NCBI RefSeq assembly: GCF_029870595.1
Contig: NZ_JAPDIR010000002.1
Coordinates: 408,876 to 472,875, forward strand
Direction of reading: 5' to 3'
Source: Sphingomonas sp. CBMAI 2297
GTDB taxonomy: Bacteria; Pseudomonadota; Alphaproteobacteria; Sphingomonadales; Sphingomonadaceae
Length of the DNA stretch: 64,000 nt
Part shown: positions 8,534 through 16,452 of the stretch, piece after piece
How positions within the stretch are numbered: the first letter of the stretch is position 1
Layout of the letters: each line of letters opens with the position of its first letter
The notes under the pieces: generated by a model
Seen by the model: the letters and a program-made list of their open reading frames with translations, nothing else
What the model was told of the DNA's origin: nothing
Databases searched by the model: none
Program-made: the position numbers and the translations under genes

Positions 8534-9481
8534 TCATACGATGAGGTTATCGAACAGTTCCTGCATATCGGCAGGGATTTCGCTTTCGAACGCCAAAGCG
8601 GTGCTATCGATGGGGTGAATGAACCCCAGATGGGCCGCGTGCAAGGCCTGGCGCCGGAAATTCAAGGTTTCCAGAAGTTGACGGTGCCCCTTGCGGACAC
8701 TGCCATAGACCGGATCGCCGACCAGCGGATGGCCCAAAGAAGCCATATGGACGCGCACCTGATGGGTACGGCCCGTTTCCAGCCGGCATTCGACCAGCGT
8801 CGCGTCCTGAAGTTCGCGAAGCTTGCGCCAATGCGTGACGGCGCGCTTCCCGTTCTTCACGATGGCGACCTTCTTGCGATTGTGCGGCGAACGCGCGAGC
8901 GGCGCATCCACCGTACCTTCGGATAGTCTCAAAAGTCCTGACACGATCGCACGATAGCGCCGGTCAATTGAATGGGACTTGAACTGTTTCGCCAATCCTT
9001 CGTGCGCGCGGTCGGTCTTGGCCGCGACCATCAGGCCCGACGTGTCCTTGTCGATCCGATGGACGATCCCCGGCCGCGCCACGCCGCCAATGCCCGAGAG
9101 CGAACCCCGGCAATGGTGGAGCAGCGCGTTGACCAGCGTTCCGTCGAGATTGCCCGCCGCCGGATGGACGACCAGCCCGGCCTGCTTGTCGATCACGATC
9201 AGATGCTCATCCTCGAACACCACCTTGAGCGGGATCTCCTGCGCTTCGTTGTGCGCCGGCTCGGGCTCGGGCACCGCGACGCTGAACAATGTGCCGGCGG
9301 GCGCCTTCCTTGCCGGATCGCGCACGAGCCCCTGCGGACCGGTGACCGCGCCCGAGGAAATCAGCGCCTTCAGCCGTTCGCGTGACAGCGTCGGCACCGC
9401 GTCGGCGAGCGCACGATCCAGACGCCAGCCATCGGCTGTGTCCGCGATACGTGCCTCGATGATGGAAACCCCCGGATTCAT
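8534..9481 (-). CDS. rluD: 23S rRNA pseudouridine synthase, RluD family
   Basis: 315 residues. An N-terminal S4 RNA-binding domain (RLDRALADAVPTLSRERLKA, about residues 20-80) precedes the RluA-type catalytic domain. HRIDKDTSGL carries the catalytic Asp144. GRTHQVRVHMASLGHPLVGD is the family's second signature. It isomerises uridines in helix 69 of 23S rRNA if it is a true RluD. Length and domain order agree with RluD; RluC or RluA specificity cannot be wholly excluded. Transcribed toward rpoH, with a 58-bp gap. Confidence 0.93.
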   Translation of the reverse strand: MNPGVSIIEARIADTADGWRLDRALADAVPTLSRERLKALISSGAVTGPQGLVRDPARKAPAGTLFSVAVPEPEPAHNEAQEIPLKVVFEDEHLIVIDKQAGLVVHPAAGNLDGTLVNALLHHCRGSLSGIGGVARPGIVHRIDKDTSGLMVAAKTDRAHEGLAKQFKSHSIDRRYRAIVSGLLRLSEGTVDAPLARSPHNRKKVAIVKNGKRAVTHWRKLRELQDATLVECRLETGRTHQVRVHMASLGHPLVGDPVYGSVRKGHRQLLETLNFRRQALHAAHLGFIHPIDSTALAFESEIPADMQELFDNLIV

Positions 9482-9524
9482 GTTTGACCTTAAATGGGGA
9501 CGAGGTTCGCGATTTCAAGATCTG

Positions 9525-9536
9525 TACCGATCGGTA
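9525..9536. promoter_or_regulatory. Candidate TetR-type operator palindrome
   Basis: TACCGATCGGTA is a perfect 12-bp palindrome in the 273-bp gap between the divergent rluD and JAMM genes, 44 bp upstream of rluD. ACCGATCGGT-type half-sites are often bound by TetR-family repressors; no TetR gene is in the window. Confidence 0.35.
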
Positions 9537-9607
9537 TCCGACAGATTTCCGCGGGTTTCGGTATCCTGTCAAGATGTTGGAATCCCTGAGGCATGTCGGC
9601 ATCCAAC

Positions 9608-9642
9608 ATTCTTCTCCCTGCAAGGGAGGGGAGCAGAAGAAT
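9608..9642. other. Inverted repeat in rluD/JAMM intergenic region
   Basis: ATTCTTCT (9608-9615) is answered by AGAAGAAT (9635-9642), with further partial pairing of CCCT and AGGG inside. It could be a leader hairpin or operator; nothing else in the gap explains it. Confidence 0.3.
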
Positions 9643-9754
9643 CGAACTGGCCCGAATGTCGATACAGACCGGGCGCGCTCGCCCGATCGCGTCCTGTCGA
9701 GCAAAGCCCGGCCATGGATGACGAGCGCCGGGCCATGTCCTATCGTGGGCGGCG

Positions 9755-10153
9755 ATGCGCTTGCGAATTCCCATGGCCGTGCTCGATGCGATCCGACGGG
9801 AAGCCGTTCTTGCCGCGCCGCTTGAGGCGTGCGGATTGCTGTTCGGTGGGGACAGCGCAATCACCAGCTATCAAGCTGTTGAAAATGTGGACGAAGCGCC
9901 GGATAGGCATTTCGAGATCGATCCTGCCGCGCTGTTCGCAGCGCTTCGAGCCGAGCGCGGGGGCGGGCCGAAGCTCCTGGGCTATTGGCATTCGCATCCG
10001 AGCGGCGACGCGGCCCCTTCGGTCACCGATGCGGCGATGGCTGCCCCCGACGGCAAGCTCTGGCTGATCGTCGGGGGCGATACCGTCACCGCCTGGCGCG
10101 CCGTGGAGGGGGGAGCGCTCCACGGGCGTTTCGATCCGGTCGCGATCGACTGA
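9755..10153 (+). CDS. JAMM/MPN-domain metallopeptidase
   Basis: 132 residues consisting almost wholly of a JAB/MPN domain. The JAMM zinc site is complete: Glu24, then His79 and His81 in HSHPSGDAAPSVTD with Ser89 and Asp92. In bacteria, stand-alone JAMM proteins cleave isopeptide or peptide bonds, for example removing tags from sulfur-carrier proteins (as in the Mec+ protein of cysteine synthesis). No sulfur-carrier or activating-enzyme gene is adjacent, so the substrate is open. The alternative start MAVLD is six codons downstream. It converges on the EF-hand gene with a 4-bp gap. Confidence 0.88.
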   Translation: MRLRIPMAVLDAIRREAVLAAPLEACGLLFGGDSAITSYQAVENVDEAPDRHFEIDPAALFAALRAERGGGPKLLGYWHSHPSGDAAPSVTDAAMAAPDGKLWLIVGGDTVTAWRAVEGGALHGRFDPVAID

Positions 10154-10157
10154 CCGC

Positions 10158-10610
10158 TCAGTTGCCGGGGGCCGGGGTGGCCGGCGCCGCGGGCTGTCCC
10201 GACGGCGGGGGCGGCGGCGGGCCGAAGCGGCGATGCGGGCCATTGGGACCGCCCGGGCCTTCGCGGCCGGGCCCGAAGCCGGGGCCGCGATGCGGCCCGC
10301 CGTGCTGCCAGCCATGGCGATGGCGGCGGTGCATGCGTTCCTCGAAACGGCCGAAGCGCAGTTCCTGGCGCGAGATCTTGCCGTCCTTGTTGACGTCGAA
10401 GCGATCGAAACGCGCTGCGGCGGCCTTCATCCATTCGTCGCGGCTGATCATGCCGTCCTTGTTGGCGTCCATCGGATTGTGATGGGGGCGACGCGCGGCC
10501 TGGGCCTTGGGTGCCGTCTGGTCCTGCTGCGCCGGGGCGGCCATTGCGGCGCCTCCGCCGAACGTGATCGCGCCAGCAGCGAGCAGCGCGGCGAGCTTGA
10601 GTCTCTTCAT
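10158..10610 (-). CDS. Secreted EF-hand calcium-binding protein
   Basis: 150 residues starting MKRLKLAALLAAGAITFGGG, a signal peptide ending at AMA. Two EF-hand loops are clear: DANKDGMISRDEW and DVNKDGKISRQEL, each with Asp at 1, 3 and 5 and an acidic residue at 12. The C-terminal third is His/Arg, Gly and Pro rich (GPGFGPGREGPGG, RFGPPPPPPSGQP), probably disordered. It may buffer or sense calcium in the periplasm. The start is set by AAAAGGC and the signal peptide; the frame extends upstream to 10760 without support. Confidence 0.82.
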   Translation of the reverse strand: MKRLKLAALLAAGAITFGGGAAMAAPAQQDQTAPKAQAARRPHHNPMDANKDGMISRDEWMKAAAARFDRFDVNKDGKISRQELRFGRFEERMHRRHRHGWQHGGPHRGPGFGPGREGPGGPNGPHRRFGPPPPPPSGQPAAPATPAPGN

Positions 10611-10767
10611 GCCTTTTCTCCGCCCCAGTGACGTCTGGGTGGGGAAGGGGATAGGCGGCACCTGTCGCGAAGGTTTCTCGGCCGGGGGGCGAAATTGTCG
10701 CAACTTGTCGGCGGCCGGGGCGGATCGGCGTTTGGAGTGCAAGAATAGCGACGGCCCCATCTACACC

Positions 10768-10864
10768 GTCACCCGGCCTTGTGCCGGGGTCCACGGTGCC
10801 TCAAGTCCAACCTGGGAGCTTCTCGCTGACCTCCCGATGGACCTTGGCACAAGGCCGGGGTGAC
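10768..10864. repeat. REP-like inverted repeat
   Basis: GTCACCCGGCCTTGTGCC (10768-10785) is matched in inverted orientation by GGCACAAGGCCGGGGTGAC (10846-10864). The arms enclose about 60 bp. This is the look of extragenic palindromic elements in sphingomonads. It lies in the 292-bp gap between the EF-hand and histidine kinase genes, both minus strand, where I see no gene. Confidence 0.65.
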
Positions 10865-10902
10865 AAACAGGGGAGCGCGAAGCGCCCAAATGTCGATTGC
10901 GC

Positions 10903-12888
10903 CTAACGGGCGTTCGCGCCGTCCTCGTCCAGGGTCGGCAGGGTGAAGGTGAAGATGGCGCCGCCGCCGGGGATGTTCTCGGCGGAGAAGACGCCGCCGT
11001 GCAGCTCGATGATGCGCTTCGAGATCGATAGGCCGATTCCCATGCCCTCGCTCGTCCGGCTGGCCGAGAAGCGCTGGAAGAGGCGGGCGAGCGTCTCGGG
11101 CGGAAGGCCGGGCCCATTGTCGCGGCAGCGCAGCTCGACCATGGGGCCGTCGATCTGCCGGGCGGTGACCCAGATCCGCGGATCCCGCTGCCCGCTCGCG
11201 CGCAGCGCTTCCACGGCATTGCGCATCAGGTTGACCAGCACCTGCTGGATCTGGATGCGGTCGACAAAGGCGCACAGGCCGGCCGGCGCGACGTCGCAGT
11301 CGATCTGGGCGGCGAGGCGGCTCGATCCGACCAGCACGAGCCGGGCCGCGTCCTCGATCATCGGGCGGAGCGGCTCCACGCTCCGCTCGGTGTCGTTGCG
11401 CTCGGTGAAGCTGCGCACGCGGCGGATGATCTCGCCGGCCTGCATCACTTGCTCGCGGGCATGGTCCACCATCTCGGTGCCCGGGCCCTCGGCCCCGGTG
11501 CTCCGCGCGAGCATGGCGACCGCCGAGAGATAGTTGGCGGCGGCGGTGAGCGGCTGGTTGAGCTCGTGCGCAAGATCGGCCGCGGCTTCGCCCATCGCGC
11601 TCTGGCGCGCGAGATGGGCGAGCTCGGCGTTGAGCTGGGCGACCTGATCCTCGACGCCGAACTGCGCCGACATGTCGCGCACGAAGATGGTCAGGCACGC
11701 CATGTCCTCCGCCTGCACCCGGCCGGCGCGCGCCTCGAGCGGGAAGAGCGAGCCGTCGCTGCGCAGCCCGACGGCGCTGAGCGGCTCGGCATTCCATGGA
11801 TCCAGCTCGCGCTCGCGCAGGTCCGCCAGTTCCTGGCGGGTGCGCTCCGCATGCGCCGGCGGCGAGAGGAGGGTGACCGTCTCGCCGACGACCTGCCCGG
11901 CGCGATAGCCCCACAGCCGCTCGGCGGCGGGGCTGAAGTCGAGGATCGTGCCTTCCTCGTCGATCAGGATCACGGCGTCGGGCACCATCATCAGCACCGC
12001 GCTCAGCTTCGCCTCGCGGATCGCCAGCGCCCGGCGCTGCGCGTCGGCATGGCCGATCGCGCGCATCAGCACGCCCGCCAGGATCACGACATTGGCGGCG
12101 AGCACGACGAACTGGGCCGCGCCGAAGCCGAGCAGGTCCGCCTGATAGGCCGCGAAGCCGAGCAGCGAGGGTATGGCGGGCAGGATGATGACCGCCGGCG
12201 CCAGCCGCACCAGCAGGTGCCATCCCCGCTCATTGGGCTCGCGCCCCATCGCGTAGAGGATGAGCCCCGCGGCGGGGAGCAGGGCGAGGGCGCTCGAGAT
12301 CGCCGAGCGCCCGAGAAAGGCGGGCGAGATGCCGCCCGGCTCGCTGACGAGCGCAGTCGTCGCCAGCAGGGTGAGCGCCACCGTTCCGCTCGCCAGGATG
12401 ATGCCGATGACACGGTAGATCCGGCGATCCACGGTAACGGCGAGCGCGGCGAGCCCGCCCAGCGCCTGCACCGCCACTGTGCCGCCCGGGCTGAGACCGT
12501 CGTTGCGCACGCCCAGGCGCTGCACCGCCTCGAAGAAGAACAGGCGCTCCACGGCGATGGCGCCGGTGAGATACTGGAAGGTGATCAGGCTGAGCAGTAT
12601 CGCCGCCGGGGTGGCGGCGAGGCGCGCCAGCCGCGCATGGCCGCTGACCGCGAGGAGCGCCGCCAGGGTCACGCTGCAGCCGTTGATCGCGCTGAGCGGG
12701 GCGACGGCATAATGGGGATCGCCGAAGCCCCGCAGCACCGGCACGTTCAGCAGCCAGCCGAGCAGCGGCAGCGACAGGACGATGCAGCCGATCCCGGTCA
12801 TCCATTGCGGCAGGGCCGCCGCGCCGGGACCGGGCCGGCTCGGGTCCGGAATCGTGCTGTTTTCCCTGTTTGCGGCCCTGCTAGTCAT
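10903..12888 (-). CDS. Membrane sensor histidine kinase with PAS domain (FixL-like core)
   Basis: 661 residues from MTSRAANRENSTIPD. An N-terminal block of about seven or eight hydrophobic helices (residues ~30-290) precedes a PAS domain (LMMVPDAVILIDEEGTILDF and GYRAGQVVGE), a HisKA domain with the phospho-accepting His in DLAHELNQPLTAAANYLSA, and an ATPase domain (NLMRNAVEAL, DNGPGLPPE, GMGIGLSISKRIIELHGG). The HELNQPL box and kinase core are those of the FixL/DctB branch. No haem-binding PAS residues can be claimed. No response regulator gene is beside it, so the partner is elsewhere. Upstream in-frame codons to 13002 lack support. Confidence 0.9.
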   Translation of the reverse strand: MTSRAANRENSTIPDPSRPGPGAAALPQWMTGIGCIVLSLPLLGWLLNVPVLRGFGDPHYAVAPLSAINGCSVTLAALLAVSGHARLARLAATPAAILLSLITFQYLTGAIAVERLFFFEAVQRLGVRNDGLSPGGTVAVQALGGLAALAVTVDRRIYRVIGIILASGTVALTLLATTALVSEPGGISPAFLGRSAISSALALLPAAGLILYAMGREPNERGWHLLVRLAPAVIILPAIPSLLGFAAYQADLLGFGAAQFVVLAANVVILAGVLMRAIGHADAQRRALAIREAKLSAVLMMVPDAVILIDEEGTILDFSPAAERLWGYRAGQVVGETVTLLSPPAHAERTRQELADLRERELDPWNAEPLSAVGLRSDGSLFPLEARAGRVQAEDMACLTIFVRDMSAQFGVEDQVAQLNAELAHLARQSAMGEAAADLAHELNQPLTAAANYLSAVAMLARSTGAEGPGTEMVDHAREQVMQAGEIIRRVRSFTERNDTERSVEPLRPMIEDAARLVLVGSSRLAAQIDCDVAPAGLCAFVDRIQIQQVLVNLMRNAVEALRASGQRDPRIWVTARQIDGPMVELRCRDNGPGLPPETLARLFQRFSASRTSEGMGIGLSISKRIIELHGGVFSAENIPGGGAIFTFTLPTLDEDGANAR

Positions 12889-13039
12889 GGATCGTTCCAG
12901 GTACCGGGCCACCGCCTGCCCGCCCGCATTGTAGCAGCAAGCGGCGCGGGGTGCGTAATCCGGAAAAACCGCAGGTCGCCGGGGAACGTTTCGGCGGCGC
13001 AACCCGTTGATGGACGAACGCTAAATGGAGAGCATGCAG

Positions 13040-13186
13040 ATGCTTTGGACCATCGTCGTCGTCCTGCTGATCCTCTGGCTGCTGGGCTTCACCTTCCACG
13101 TTGCCGGCGGGATCATTCACCTCCTCCTGGTGATCGCCGTCGTGATCGGCCTGATCCAGCTCTTCACCGGGCGGAAAGTGGTCTAG
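13040..13186 (+). CDS. Lmo0937-family small membrane protein
   Basis: 48 residues, MLWTIVVVLLILWLLGF followed by a second hydrophobic stretch (IIHLLLVIAVVIGLIQLF) and a short basic end (TGRKVV). This is the pattern of the widespread lmo0937/DUF5670 two-helix proteins. The ATG at 13040 is chosen because GGAG lies nine bases upstream; in-frame ATGs at 13025 and 13034 are possible but badly spaced. Function unknown; related genes are often stress-induced. Its stop is 4 bp from the end of the convergent serine hydrolase. Confidence 0.8.
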   Translation: MLWTIVVVLLILWLLGFTFHVAGGIIHLLLVIAVVIGLIQLFTGRKVV

Positions 13187-13190
13187 GGTC

Positions 13191-14474
13191 CTAGGGCGCC
13201 TCGTCGCCCGCCGGCCCCAGATAGGCGTCGCCATAGACGGCGCGGCGGAAGTCGCGGTGCAGCGTCGCCTGGAAGGGCTTGGTCTGGACGAAGAACACTG
13301 CGGCGAGCCGGTTCGCCGGATCGACCCAGAATAGCGTCGAGGCCGCGCCGTCCCAGAAGAACTCGCCGACCGTGCCGCGATTCTCGTCGGGCGTCCTCGC
13401 CCGGCCGGTGCGCACCGCGAAATCGATGCCGAAGCCGACATTGCCCTTGCCCGGCAGCCAGGACCTGTCGGCAATGCGCGGATCGAGCTGATCGGTCGCC
13501 ATCAGCCGCACGGTGGACGGCCGCAGGACGCGCACGCCGTCCAGGCTCCCCTGGCCCAGCAGCATGCGGGCGAAGCGCATATAGTCGTCGATCGGCGCGA
13601 CGATGCCGGCGCCGCCCATCGTCATCGCCGGCCGGGGGAAGTTGCGCGCGCGGGTCACGGCGTCGGGCTCGCGGACCAGCTTGCCGTCCGCGCCAAGCAC
13701 ATAGGTGGCGGCGAACCGGTCGAGCCGCTCCATCGGCTGGGTCCAGCCCGCCTGCTTCATGCCGAGCGGCTCGAGGACGTGCTCGCGGACATATTCCTCG
13801 AACTTCCGGCCCGACAGCCGCTCGACCAGCAGCGCCTGCACGTCCACCGCCGAGCTGTATCGCCATGCGCTGCCGGGATCGAAGAGCAGCGGCACATGGG
13901 CGAGGCGGCGGCCGAACTCGGCCAGGTCATGATCCAGGCCGAGCGGGTCGGCGGCGGCAAAGGCCTTCTCCGCCGGGCTCGGCCCGTCGCCATAGGCGAA
14001 GCCGGCGGTGTGGCGCAGCACGTCGCGGATCGTCACCGGGCGGCTCGCCGGGCGCCAGAGCGGCCGCCCCGCGGCATCGGTGCCGTCCTGGACCAGCATG
14101 GTCGCGAATTCGGGGAGATAGCGGGAAAGGGGATCGTCGAGGCCGAACCGGCCCTGCTCCCATAGCTGCATCAGCGCGACCCCGGTGACCGGCTTGGTCA
14201 TCGAATAGATCTGGACGAGCGTGTCGCGCCGCATCGGCCGGTTCGCTTCGCGATCGGCCAGGCCGGCGCCGCCGAAATAGGCTTCGCGCCCGTCCTTCCA
14301 CACCAGTGCCGAGACGCCGGCCGCGCGGCCGCTCGCCACCATGTCGGCCAGCGCGCGATCGATGCGGGCCTTGTCGATGCGGAGATCCGTGCCGGTGGCG
14401 GCCCGTTCCTGCGCCGGCGCGGGCAGGGGCGCGGCGAGCAGCAGGGCGGCGAGCAGGGGCAGGGCCGATCGCAT
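13191..14474 (-). CDS. Secreted serine hydrolase, beta-lactamase (class C) fold
   Basis: 427 residues. Signal peptide MRSALPLLAALLLAAPLPAPA, then a beta-lactamase/penicillin-binding fold. The nucleophile motif SxxK is Ser91-Met-Thr-Lys94 (IYSMTKPVTG); a YxS/N-type tyrosine lies in AWRYSSAVD; GLADREANRPMRRDT precedes the SxxK as in esterases of family VIII. It is therefore a periplasmic esterase, D-peptidase or lactamase; substrate unknown. The frame runs upstream to 15113 through chpT on the other strand, but the signal peptide fixes the start. One of three related hydrolases in this window. Confidence 0.9.
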   Translation of the reverse strand: MRSALPLLAALLLAAPLPAPAQERAATGTDLRIDKARIDRALADMVASGRAAGVSALVWKDGREAYFGGAGLADREANRPMRRDTLVQIYSMTKPVTGVALMQLWEQGRFGLDDPLSRYLPEFATMLVQDGTDAAGRPLWRPASRPVTIRDVLRHTAGFAYGDGPSPAEKAFAAADPLGLDHDLAEFGRRLAHVPLLFDPGSAWRYSSAVDVQALLVERLSGRKFEEYVREHVLEPLGMKQAGWTQPMERLDRFAATYVLGADGKLVREPDAVTRARNFPRPAMTMGGAGIVAPIDDYMRFARMLLGQGSLDGVRVLRPSTVRLMATDQLDPRIADRSWLPGKGNVGFGIDFAVRTGRARTPDENRGTVGEFFWDGAASTLFWVDPANRLAAVFFVQTKPFQATLHRDFRRAVYGDAYLGPAGDEAP

Positions 14475-14589
14475 GGTCTCTCCCGTGTTTTCCGGGAATG
14501 GTAGCGTTGCCGGGATGGCGCGTACAGGCGCGCTTGCAGCATGGCGCGCCCTGCGCCAAAGAGGCTGCACCTGCGGGGGAGCAAGCATC

Positions 14590-15234
14590 TTGAACATCAG
14601 CCCGACCGATTTCGCCAGCCTGCTCTGCTCGCGGCTCTGCCACGATCTGCTGAGCCCGGTGGGCGCGCTCAACAACGGGCTGGAGCTGCTCGCCGACGAG
14701 CATGATCCCGAGATGCGCGCCCGCTGCCTGGAGCTGCTCAACGAAAGCGCCAAGGCGAGCGCCAACAAGCTGAAGTTCTTCCGCCTGGCCTTTGGCGCGG
14801 CGGGCGGCTTCGGCGAGACGGTCGACACGCGCGAGGCGCAGGCGGCGATCGAGGGGCTGTTCGGCGAGAACCACCGCGTCAATGTCGGCTGGATGGTCGA
14901 GGATCCGGTGCTGCCCAAGCAGGCGATCAAGGTGCTGATGAACCTGGCGCTGATCGGCGGCGATGCGCTGATCCGCGGCGGCCAGCTCGATATCGGCGCC
15001 GAGATCGTCGACGGCCAGATCGAGATCGTGGTGCGCGCCGACGGCCCGCGCATCGTGCTCGACCCCGAGCTGCGCGGCGCGCTGGCCGGCGGCAAGGACG
15101 ACATGCCGATCACGCCGCGCGCGGCGGCGGCCTATCTGATCCACGCGCTGGTCACCCAGGGCGGCGGCATGCTCCAGGTGAGCCCGCCCGATGCCGAGGT
15201 GCTCCTGTTCGGGGCATCGTTCCGGGTGGGTTGA
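14590..15234 (+). CDS. chpT: Histidine phosphotransferase ChpT (TTG start)
   Basis: 214 residues. ChpT relays phosphate from the CckA kinase to CtrA and CpdR, which control cell cycle or, in sphingomonads, motility and surface traits. The phospho-accepting histidine is His18 in SRLCHDLLSPVGALNNGLEL, and the C-terminal half is the degenerate ATPase-like domain (LMNLALIGGDALIRGG). The start is TTG at 14590 with GGGGGAG eight to nine bases upstream; the homologous N-terminus MNISPTDFASLLCSRLCHD begins there. No cckA or ctrA is adjacent. Confidence 0.92.
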   Translation: MNISPTDFASLLCSRLCHDLLSPVGALNNGLELLADEHDPEMRARCLELLNESAKASANKLKFFRLAFGAAGGFGETVDTREAQAAIEGLFGENHRVNVGWMVEDPVLPKQAIKVLMNLALIGGDALIRGGQLDIGAEIVDGQIEIVVRADGPRIVLDPELRGALAGGKDDMPITPRAAAAYLIHALVTQGGGMLQVSPPDAEVLLFGASFRVG

Positions 15235-15238
15235 GAAT

Positions 15239-15260
15239 TTCGACTACGGTTGTAGTTGAA
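15239..15260. promoter_or_regulatory. BlaI/MecI-type dyad upstream of a serine hydrolase gene
   Basis: TTCGACTAC-GGTT-GTAGTTGAA is a 22-bp dyad with one mismatch; its core ACTAC-N4-GTAGT resembles the operators bound by BlaI/MecI/CopY repressors of beta-lactamase-like genes. It lies 52 bp before the ATG of the beta-lactamase-fold gene at 15313 and directly behind the chpT stop. The repressor gene is not in the window. Confidence 0.5.
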
Positions 15261-15312
15261 TGGCGTGCATCGGCGTGACATGCTCGCGGCGTCGCCGGTG
15301 AGGGAGCTGCGC

Positions 15313-16371
15313 ATGCATGGTTTGAAGATCGTGACGATGATCCTGGCGCTCGGCGGAGCGGCGCCCTGCATGGCGCAATCCTATCACGACCTGGTGGATG
15401 CCAGCAAAGGCTTCAACGGTGTCGCGCTGGTCGGCACCGGTGGCCATGTCGGCTTCGTCGAAGGGGTCGGCCGGGCCGATGCCGCGAATGGCGTGCCGAT
15501 GCTGCCGAATACGCGCTTCGAGACCGGATCGGTGTCCAAATGGATCGCCTCGATCGTGATTCTCAAGCTGGTGGACCAGGGCAAGCTCGACCTCGACGCG
15601 CCGATCAGCCGCTATCTGCCCGATTATCGCGCCGACACCGGCGCCAGGCTTACGTTGCGGCGCCTGATGAGCCATTCGAGCGGTGTGCCCAACCAGATCC
15701 TGGCGGCGCGCAAGGATCCGGCGACGCGCGGCATCGAGATGGACCAGATGGAAGCGGTGCGCCGCTATGCCAGCGGCGACCTGGCCTTCGCGCCCGGCAC
15801 CGCCTGGGACTATTCGCACTCCAACTGGCTGATCGCCAAGGCGATCGTCGAGCGCGTATCCGGCAAATCCTATGCGGCGCTGGTCGACCGGCTGCTGGTG
15901 AAACCGCTGGGGCTGAAGGACAGCGGCGTCTATCGCGGCGATTCCGGCGCGGTGAAGGGCATGGCGCAGGGTTATGCCGGGCTCCATCCCGAGCCGGTGC
16001 GCAAGCCCAATCCGGTGCCCGATTTCATGGCGATGGCGGGCGGCTATTACACCAGCGCGCCCGACCTGATGACGCTGATGAACGCAGTGCTGGACGGCAA
16101 GCTCCTCAGCCCCGCCTCGCGCCGGGCGCTGACGACCACGCTGATGCCGGACCAGCGTTATGCGCTGGGCGGCCGGGTGCGTGTGGAGCGGATCGGGGGC
16201 CGGGAGCGCGAGGCGGCGTGGGAAGATGGCTCGAACGGCGGCTTCCGGATGCTCGCCCGCCGGGTGCTCGCCGATGGGCATACGGTGATCGTGTTCACCA
16301 ATGCGAGCTTCGATTACCAGAAGCTGGGGGACCTTGGCACGGCGCTGCTCGATGCGAGCTATGCGCACTGA
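15313..16371 (+). CDS. Secreted serine hydrolase, beta-lactamase fold
   Basis: 352 residues with signal peptide MHGLKIVTMILALGGAAPCMA. The active-site SxxK is Ser73-Val-Ser-Lys76 (ETGSVSKWIAS); the YxN-like motif appears as WDYSHSNWL; HSSGVPN lies between. It belongs to the class C lactamase/D-aminopeptidase/esterase group; no substrate can be given. GGAG before the ATG supports this start; an upstream in-frame ATG (15256) lies inside the operator-like dyad and lacks a site. Probably a single-gene unit controlled by the dyad at 15239. Confidence 0.88.
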   Translation: MHGLKIVTMILALGGAAPCMAQSYHDLVDASKGFNGVALVGTGGHVGFVEGVGRADAANGVPMLPNTRFETGSVSKWIASIVILKLVDQGKLDLDAPISRYLPDYRADTGARLTLRRLMSHSSGVPNQILAARKDPATRGIEMDQMEAVRRYASGDLAFAPGTAWDYSHSNWLIAKAIVERVSGKSYAALVDRLLVKPLGLKDSGVYRGDSGAVKGMAQGYAGLHPEPVRKPNPVPDFMAMAGGYYTSAPDLMTLMNAVLDGKLLSPASRRALTTTLMPDQRYALGGRVRVERIGGREREAAWEDGSNGGFRMLARRVLADGHTVIVFTNASFDYQKLGDLGTALLDASYAH

Positions 16372-16452
16372 CAGCTATGCGGGGCGAGCATTCGCACCGT
16401 GCCGGACCCTTTGCGGCGCTGGCGCACATCTTGGCGGTGCTCGACCGGGCGA

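Noticed and set aside
14475..15113. Extension of the serine hydrolase at 13191
   Set aside because: It is antisense to chpT; the signal peptide gives the true start.
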